From contig CAMRHE010000012.1 in the NCBI GenBank assembly GCA_947044405.1, positions 11,114,001 to 11,178,000 of the forward strand: a stretch of DNA of 64,000 bases. Reading direction: 5' to 3'. Every line of letters begins with the position of its first letter. Position 1 is the first letter of the stretch. A program made the translations under genes and the position numbers. The notes under the pieces are model-generated. The model had not been told where the DNA came from. It saw only the letters and a list, made by a program, of their open reading frames with translations, and did no database searches. Source of the DNA: Leptodactylus fallax (lineage: Eukaryota; Chordata; Amphibia; Anura; Leptodactylidae). Positions 58,251 through 64,000 of this stretch are shown piece after piece.

Positions 58251-58600
58251 TTTTATTGGCGTTTTGATGTGTTCTTTACAGAAAGATAAACCTGTTTTTT
58301 GGCTCTTTCATATATTTTGATCAGTATTTTGCATCAATATTTGTACATCAAAACTAGAAGTGTATCTATCATAAATGCTGCAAACCTTGTATGAAAGTGT
58401 CCTTAGCCTATATTCAGAAGGTGGGTAGTAGATATATTCCTTTATCAGCCAAAAAGCACAATTAAGTCCAAAAACAGTTGACAATGGGCATTGCCAAGAT
58501 TTTTCTTTTGGGATTTTTTATTCCTTCCCATAATCAAACACATCATCAGATCTCTATCTGCTTTATTGTCCATTGTTTTGATCTGGCAGTGGCCCAGAAC

Positions 58601-59406
58601 CAGTGGCGTAAATACCGGGGTAGCAGTGGTAGCGGCTGCCACAGGACCCAGGACATTAGGGGACCCGGCGGGCCCCTGATGTTTTTTTTTTATTTTTATT
58701 AGGCTGTTACCTGCTGGTGTAACACCAGCAGGTAACAGGCCCTATTTACTTACAGATCCTCGCTTTTGCTCACGGCCACCATGCGCTTCCCCTTCTGCTG
58801 AAGCGGAGGTGGCTTTAAGCATGTGCGGGGATCGGTAAGTAAGGCCGTGGGCCGCGAACCCCACAAACACTGCTATCATTATACTCTGGGGTCTTTTTCA
58901 GACCCCAGAGTATAATGATCGGAGGCCCAGGGGAGGTCAGGGAACATAAAAACCACTGTTACTTGCCTCTCTTGCGCTCCAGCAGGCTTCGGGCCTCCTT
59001 GGTGACATCCCAGACGTCACTGTGGGCCAGGCCGACGTCATTATGCGTCACGACACATGCCTGGCTCACGTGACGTCTGGTCCAACATTGAAGAAGCAGC
59101 GGGGAGTGTGCCGGAGCCAGGGGGAGGTAAGTAACATTGTTTTTTATGTTTGTAGCCTCCCCTGGGTCTCCGATCATTATACCCAGAGTATAATAATTGT
59201 TCATGGGTGGTCCACAATGGGGCATAATACAATGTGATGGGGCCACTATGGGGCACAATACTGTGTGCAGAGGCCACTATGGGGCATAATAGTGTGTGTA
59301 AGGGCCACTATGGGGCATAATAGTGTGTGCAGAAATGCGGTTTGTGCGGGGGGAAGGCATGTCAAATGTTCGCCTTGGGGCCCAGTCATTCCTAGTTACG
59401 CCACTG
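58601..59406. mobile_element. hAT non-autonomous element (CAGTGGCGTAA type)
   Basis: An 8-bp duplication CCCAGAAC (58593-58600, 59407-59414) flanks CAGTGGCGTAAATACC and CCTAGTTACGCCACTG. It contains a perfect 19-bp hairpin (58875-58893 with 58901-58919), a larger fold-back centred on GACGTCATTATGCGTCACG (about 59035), and 3-4 minisatellite-like units at 59215-59335. It is reversed relative to the copy at 32764. No transposase. Confidence 0.9.
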
Positions 59407-59777
59407 CCCAGAACACCAAATTGTAAAAGGGGCAGAATGACAGATACAAAAGGAACACTTTCCGCTTGTATCTATCTGTATTGAATAAAGACAGAAGGCC
59501 TCTTTCCTTTTTCAGTTTTTTAGATGGAAGGAAAACAATTGATGGATTAAAACTATGGAAATAAAATGGAAGTGTAAAACTATCATAATGGTTATCAGAA
59601 ATGTGAAGATCTGTTGGATATGATTACCCTTATGATACATTTCCCCTGGCAGAGGCCACAATAACACCTGTACAGGCATCATAGATACCGCTAAGGCTAT
59701 GGCCATATGTACCGAATCCACGTGGGACCCTGGCCTGAAGGCATTTTTACACATCAAAAAAATCTCATATGCATTAA

Positions 59778-60094
59778 GGCCGGGGCCCCACGTGTTGTAA
59801 ACGCCGTGGCAAAAACTGCAGTGTTTTACAGTCCCTGCAAAGTGGATTCGATTCTAGCGAATCTCATCCACACATTGCAGAAAAATACGTGCAGCAGAAA
59901 TGCGATTTCCAAAACTGCTGCATTTTTGGAAATCACAGCATGTCAGTTATACTTAAGGAAACGCCGGCGGTTTCCCTATAGGTATAATTGAAGCAGAAAA
60001 TCTGCAAAGACTGTGGGAAAAACGCATTGTGTTTCCGCCCCGGTTTTTCCCCACAACGCTTTTTTGCTGTGACCTGCTACGTGGGACCTTAGCC
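59778..60094. mobile_element. Harbinger-like MITE, complete
   Basis: TAA at both sides (59775-59777, 60095-60097), with ends GGCCGGGGCCCCACGT and ACGTGGGACCTTAGCC. A 3-bp TWA duplication is the PIF/Harbinger habit. 317 bp, partly self-complementary (GATTTCCAAAACTGC and GCATTTTTGGAAATC), no coding frame. Confidence 0.7.
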
Positions 60095-60407
60095 TAATAC
60101 TCTTGAGACTTTTCCCAGAATTTAAACAATTAGCAGTGTCACAGTAAGTAAGCTCCACCCCCAGCACTTAAGGTGCAGCTATGCACTGCCCTGCTGGCTC
60201 CTAGCTTGCTCATATGGATATCGGCACCCCATCATAAACTCTCCCTGTGTCTATCAATACTTTGCATCATGTAGGCATTTGCAGGAGACAAGAGTGACAG
60301 GAGAGGAGTTCTATTTCACAGGCAGCTGAAGGCAAAGGTATAGTGCAGTGCTGGGCTGCAGTACCTGTTGAATTCAAGTGTGGAGAGCAGACTTGTGCAT
60401 GTTACTG

Positions 60408-60978
60408 CAGCTGAACACCGATACTTTTAACAACATTAGTTAATTACATCATCTGTTAACCAGATCTCTGCCATTGGCTAGGGACAGGTTAACAGATGCT
60501 GTACTCTATTAAAGTCATTTAACACCGATGTGCAAGCAGTTCTGTCTCCGGCCTGGATCATCTGTGTCTGAGCAGGGACCAGAGCTGCTGAAAGCTAGTG
60601 TTAAATGACTTTAATAGATTGCAGCATCTGTTAACTTGTTCCTTGCCACTGGTTGGAAACAGGTTAACAGATGTTGTAATCAATTAGGCTAGGGCTACAT
60701 GGCAACTTTGGCCACAACTCCTATCGCTGACCAAATATAGCCGGGTTGACCTGCGACTCCTTCACTGATGTTAGTGAACGTAATCACATTGCAACCCTAG
60801 TGTGCGGTGACTTCTAGTCAAACACTGCTCTACTTTTTTGCAACTAGAAGTCACAGTACACTAGGTGTCACAATGCATTAGTCACACGGCGACCCAGCAA
60901 TCTTTAGTCAAAATCCCCATGTAGCTCTAGCCTTAACGTCACTAAAAGTATTGGCACTGGACTGCAGCAGCATCCAAC
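60408..60978. mobile_element. Fold-back element split by a Harbinger-like MITE
   Basis: Outer arms: CTGCAGCTGAACACC and ATACTTTTAACAAC at the left, AAAAGTATTGGCACTGGACT and GCAG at the right. Inner arms: GTTAACAGATGCTGTACTC with CATTTAACACCG, mirrored by GTGTTAAATGACTTTAATAG and GCAGCATCTGTTAAC. The MITE at 60687-60932 interrupts the right arm. Confidence 0.55.
60687..60932. mobile_element. Harbinger-like MITE
   Basis: TTA at both sides (60684-60686, 60933-60935) with ends GGCTAGGGCTACATGG and CCATGTAGCTCTAGCC. 246 bp, partly palindromic (AGTGTGCGGTGACTTCTAGT and ACTAGAAGTCACAGTACACT), no coding frame. Confidence 0.75.
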
Positions 60979-61814
60979 ACAGGTTGGACACATTGGGGGA
61001 GATTCCTTATTAATTTAGGCAAGATATCTGACGTAAAAGTTGCAAACCTTGTATCCATTTTGACTATGCTTAAATACTGCCCTCTTATCCTACATATCAT
61101 TTATTTGCATTACTGCAAACATTGTACTCCTCCTTGGCTGAAAATACTCCTCCGTGGCTAAAAATATTTCTCAAAAATGACAAGAGGAGTATTTTTACTC
61201 TTCTGGAAAAAAATGTAGTGTGACCTCTGTCCCCTGGTGTTTGAGAGAAGCCACTACTGGAGTAGATATGACTTTATCTTGCTTCCCTGTCTATAATTGC
61301 TACACGTAGTGCAGCTTCTGGTGTAATCTATCGCACATGAAATAAAAAACAATTGAATTTTCTTTTTAACCTCCAGTTAAGTAAGTATGACAGTCCTATT
61401 TAATGAACTGTAATGAATTCAAGCTGCAAATCAAAACCAACAAAGCTGAAGATGTCTTGGCAGGTCTCTTACAAGACCATCTGTTTAATGTCCGGTAATA
61501 AGGTTGATGAGGCCTAAATGGCATCAATGTACAAGTTATATTTATATGTAGAATTACAGTAGAGCTTCAAGGGTTATTCTCATCACCAGGCTATGTTATC
61601 ATTATGTGACTGTTGAACTCCACTGATCCTGAGGGCTACAATGCTGTTTCAACACTACATCCCTATGAGAGTAGTCCCTGCGCTCTCAGTCACCCGACTA
61701 GGCAGGAAGCTGAAGCACCACCATATTCACTTGAATTGCATCATGCTGTAGTTTCCTGCACAGCAGGTGGCCACCAGACATTCATACATTATCTTTGCTT
61801 CAACCACCTTTCTG
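60979..61814. other. Intronic sequence, no gene seen
   Basis: No exon, repeat terminus or domain recognised. Confidence 0.4.
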
Positions 61815-62048
61815 GTCTCGGGCATTAACCCTTCAGATGCCTTGGTCAAATGTGACATCCGATCACCTGCTGCACATCGATGCTGCCATGTTACCATAGA
61901 TCGCCGTTCCCCCAGAGCGAGATCCAGGAGAGTCAATCTGTTTACATGATAGCTAGGAGCCTATTGAAGGCTTCTAGACCTACCATATTGTATTTCTGAT
62001 CATACACCTAGGGTTCAAGTCCCCTAGGGAGTCTAAAAGTCTAGGGAG
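61815..62048 (+). repeat. Interspersed repeat interrupted by a LINE
   Basis: TTAACCCTTCAGATGCC, TAGGAGCCTATTGAAGGC and GTTCAAGTCCCCTAGGG resemble the repeat at 7380-7510 (CCTATTGAAGCC, GGTTCAAGACCCCTAGGG). The A-rich sequence after 63970 may be its continuation. Confidence 0.45.
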
Positions 62049-63970
62049 TCAGGCAGGGAAAATCCAGTTATAAAGAAAAAATGGAAAAGCAAATGGAAAG
62101 AAAAGACATAAGGGGGGGTCTGGGAGGGGCTTAAGTCAATTTCGGGTCATAAACAGTCTGTCTGCCAGATTGAGGCAGATGTTAACTGGCTTAATGAACT
62201 AAACCTATTCTTCAACAGATTTGATCACACACCAGCTCCTCCCACCCCAGTATGTCCTTCAGCTCCCCCCACCACAATGACTTCTCCCCATGCGGCCACT
62301 TCCCAACAGACCAGTAAATCCAGAAATCCATCTTTATCTGGCCACAGTCTGACCTTCACACGGGCCCAGGTGAGGAAGGAGATGAAAAAGATCAAGGCGA
62401 GGAAAGCCGGAGGGCCAGATGACATCAGTGCAAGGCTAATTAAGACTTGTGGGGACCAGCTGTGTGGTATAATTACATATATGTATAATATGAGCCTGAG
62501 GCAGGAAATAGTCCCTGAATTATGGAAATCTTCTTGTGTGGTACCAGTTCCAAAGAAACCCCACCCTATGGACCTCAACGACTACAGACCTGTAGCACTG
62601 ACATCCCACCTGATGAAGATCTTGGAGAGATTGGTTCTCACACATCTCCGCCCTCTAGTGAGCCCCGCTATGGACCCACTCCAGTTTGCTTATCGGCCGG
62701 GCATTGGGGTAGATGATGCCATCATCCATCTTCTGCACAGGGCTCTGTCTCACCTGGAGAAACCAGGGAACACAGTGAGAATAATGTTCTTTGACTTCTC
62801 CAGTGCTTTTAACACCATACAGCCCAGGTTATTGAGGGACAAGCTGGGCCTTGCTGGAGTGGACCACCACCTCTCCAACTGGATCCTAGACTACCTCACA
62901 AATCGACCTCAATACGTGAGAGCCCGAGACTGTGTGTCAGGTACAGTGATCTGTAATACGGGGGCACCTCAGGGTACGGTTCTCGCCCCTTTCCTCTTCA
63001 CACTGTACACTGCAGATTTTAGGTGCAACTCATCCAGCTGCTACCTACAGAAGTATTCTGACGACTCTGCAATAGTGGGTCTCATCACAGATGATGATGA
63101 CAGGGAGTACAGAGAACTGAACCGGGATTTTGTGGACTGGTGCCACCGGAACCACCTGAAGATTAACGCGGGGAAGACCAAGGAGATGGTGGTGGACTTC
63201 CGCAAAGGCAGAAGCCCTCCTAAACCAGTGGACATCCTGGGGACGGGCATCGAGATTGTGAACACCTATAAGTACCTGGGTTTGCTCCTTAATAATAAGC
63301 TGGACTGGGCAGATCATATGGAGGCCCTGTACAGGAAGGGCCACAGCAGGCTCTACCTGCTTAGGAAACTGAGAGCCTTTGGAATCCGGGGGGCACTTCT
63401 TAGAACTTTCTTCAACTCGGTAGTGGCATCAGCCATCTTCTTTGGAGTGGCCTGCTGGGGGAGCAGTATATCAACCAGGGACAGAAATAAACTTGACAAG
63501 CTGATTAGAAGGGCCAGCTCTGTCCTGGGGAGCCCACTGGACCCAGTGCAGGTGGTGGGTGACAGAAGGATACTGTCCGTGGTGAGCTCCATGCAGAAGA
63601 AGAAGTCCCATCCCATGCATGAGACTGTGATCGCGCTGAGCAGTACTGTCAGTGACCGACTGCTCCACCCTAGGTGTGAGAAGGAGCGCTATCGGAAGTC
63701 TTTCCTCCCCACCGCGGTTAGGCTGTACAACCAACACCGACCTAAGCGGAGATCATTACACACAGAGAACTGAAAATATCTCTCTGCCTGTTAAATCCCC
63801 CCCCCCCCTGCTACGCCCTATCTGTCTGTCTGCTATCAATGTAATGCCTCTCACCTTGGAATATTCCTGTACATGTTGTATTTGTATTTGTATCTGCTTA
63901 TCTTTGCTGCTGTAACACACTGAATTTCCCCATTGTGGGACTATTAAAGGACTATTATTATTATTATTAT
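62049..63970 (+). mobile_element. Rex1/L2-like LINE, copy 3
   Basis: 5'-truncated inside the linker region (starts TCAGGCAGGG) and complete at the 3' end (CCCATTGTGGGACTATTAAA, then (ATT)n). It is very close in sequence to copies 1 and 2. No clear target duplication. Confidence 0.88.
62067..63773 (+). pseudogene. Rex1/L2-like reverse transcriptase, one 1-nt break
   Basis: Coding starts inside the linker (SYKEKMEKQMERKDIRG). A run of 7 G at about 62111-62117, against 6 in copy 2, shifts the frame there; it has no other lesion. From MTSPHAATSQ at 62277 the frame is open for 498 codons to HTEN. RT motifs are complete: KAGGPDDISARLIK (A-to-G change against the other copies), LNDYRPVALT, FFDFSSAFNT, NTGAPQGTVLAPFLF, YSDDSAIVG. 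The endonuclease is absent through truncation. Confidence 0.87.
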
Positions 63971-64000
63971 TAAAATGAAACTAAAAAAACAAACAAACGT

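Overview
The window looks like intron sequence of a vertebrate gene, most likely from a frog or another amphibian. The organism is inferred from the mix of repeats: L1/Tx1, L2 and Rex1-like LINEs, Penelope, Tc1/mariner, hAT, Harbinger-like, TTAA-flanked elements and a Helitron. It also rests on the low-GC unique sequence between them. There are no operons, bacterial signals, rRNA or tRNA genes that I can see.

Only one host-gene segment is supported. It is a 186-bp exon at 45306-45491 (+), with an AG acceptor, a GTAAGT donor, phase 0 at both ends and 62 codons. The peptide matches the N-terminal cytoplasmic region of TRPC3/6/7 channels, best TRPC3. I found no neighbouring exon, so at least 45 kb upstream and 18 kb downstream would be TRPC intron.

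Layout. 1-11.6 kb: unique sequence, short Harbinger-like and TTAA-type elements, a Tc1 fragment and an L2 3' fragment nested in a MITE. 11.66-16.6 kb: a nearly full-length Rex1/L2-like LINE (minus) abutting a Tc1-like element with DD38E spacing. 16.7-18.8 kb: a TTAA-flanked element. 20.6-22.5 kb: a Tc1-like element with DD37E spacing and a short LINE insertion. 23.6-32.3 kb: an older TTAA-type element split by a full-length L1/Tx1 LINE (minus, 12-bp target duplication), itself split by a second Rex1/L2-like LINE (plus). 32.4-34.1 kb: a Helitron with a nested hAT. 35.5-36.4 kb: an L2 relic. 36.6-38.4 kb: a hAT element carrying a 28-unit minisatellite and a long fold-back. 38.6-41.5 kb: an intact Penelope-like element (774 codons, inverted terminal repeats, 15-bp target duplication). 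45.3 kb: the TRPC exon. 46.5-49.9 kb: a MITE split by an L2 LINE. 51.4-53.5 kb: two Tc1-like elements side by side. 56-60.9 kb: hAT and Harbinger-like elements plus Penelope and LINE relics. 62.05-63.97 kb: a third Rex1/L2-like copy.

The elements do not act together as a pathway. They form a record of layered insertion inside one gene. The freshest are the Penelope-like element, the L1/Tx1 element with its intact ORF1, and the three similar Rex1/L2-like copies.
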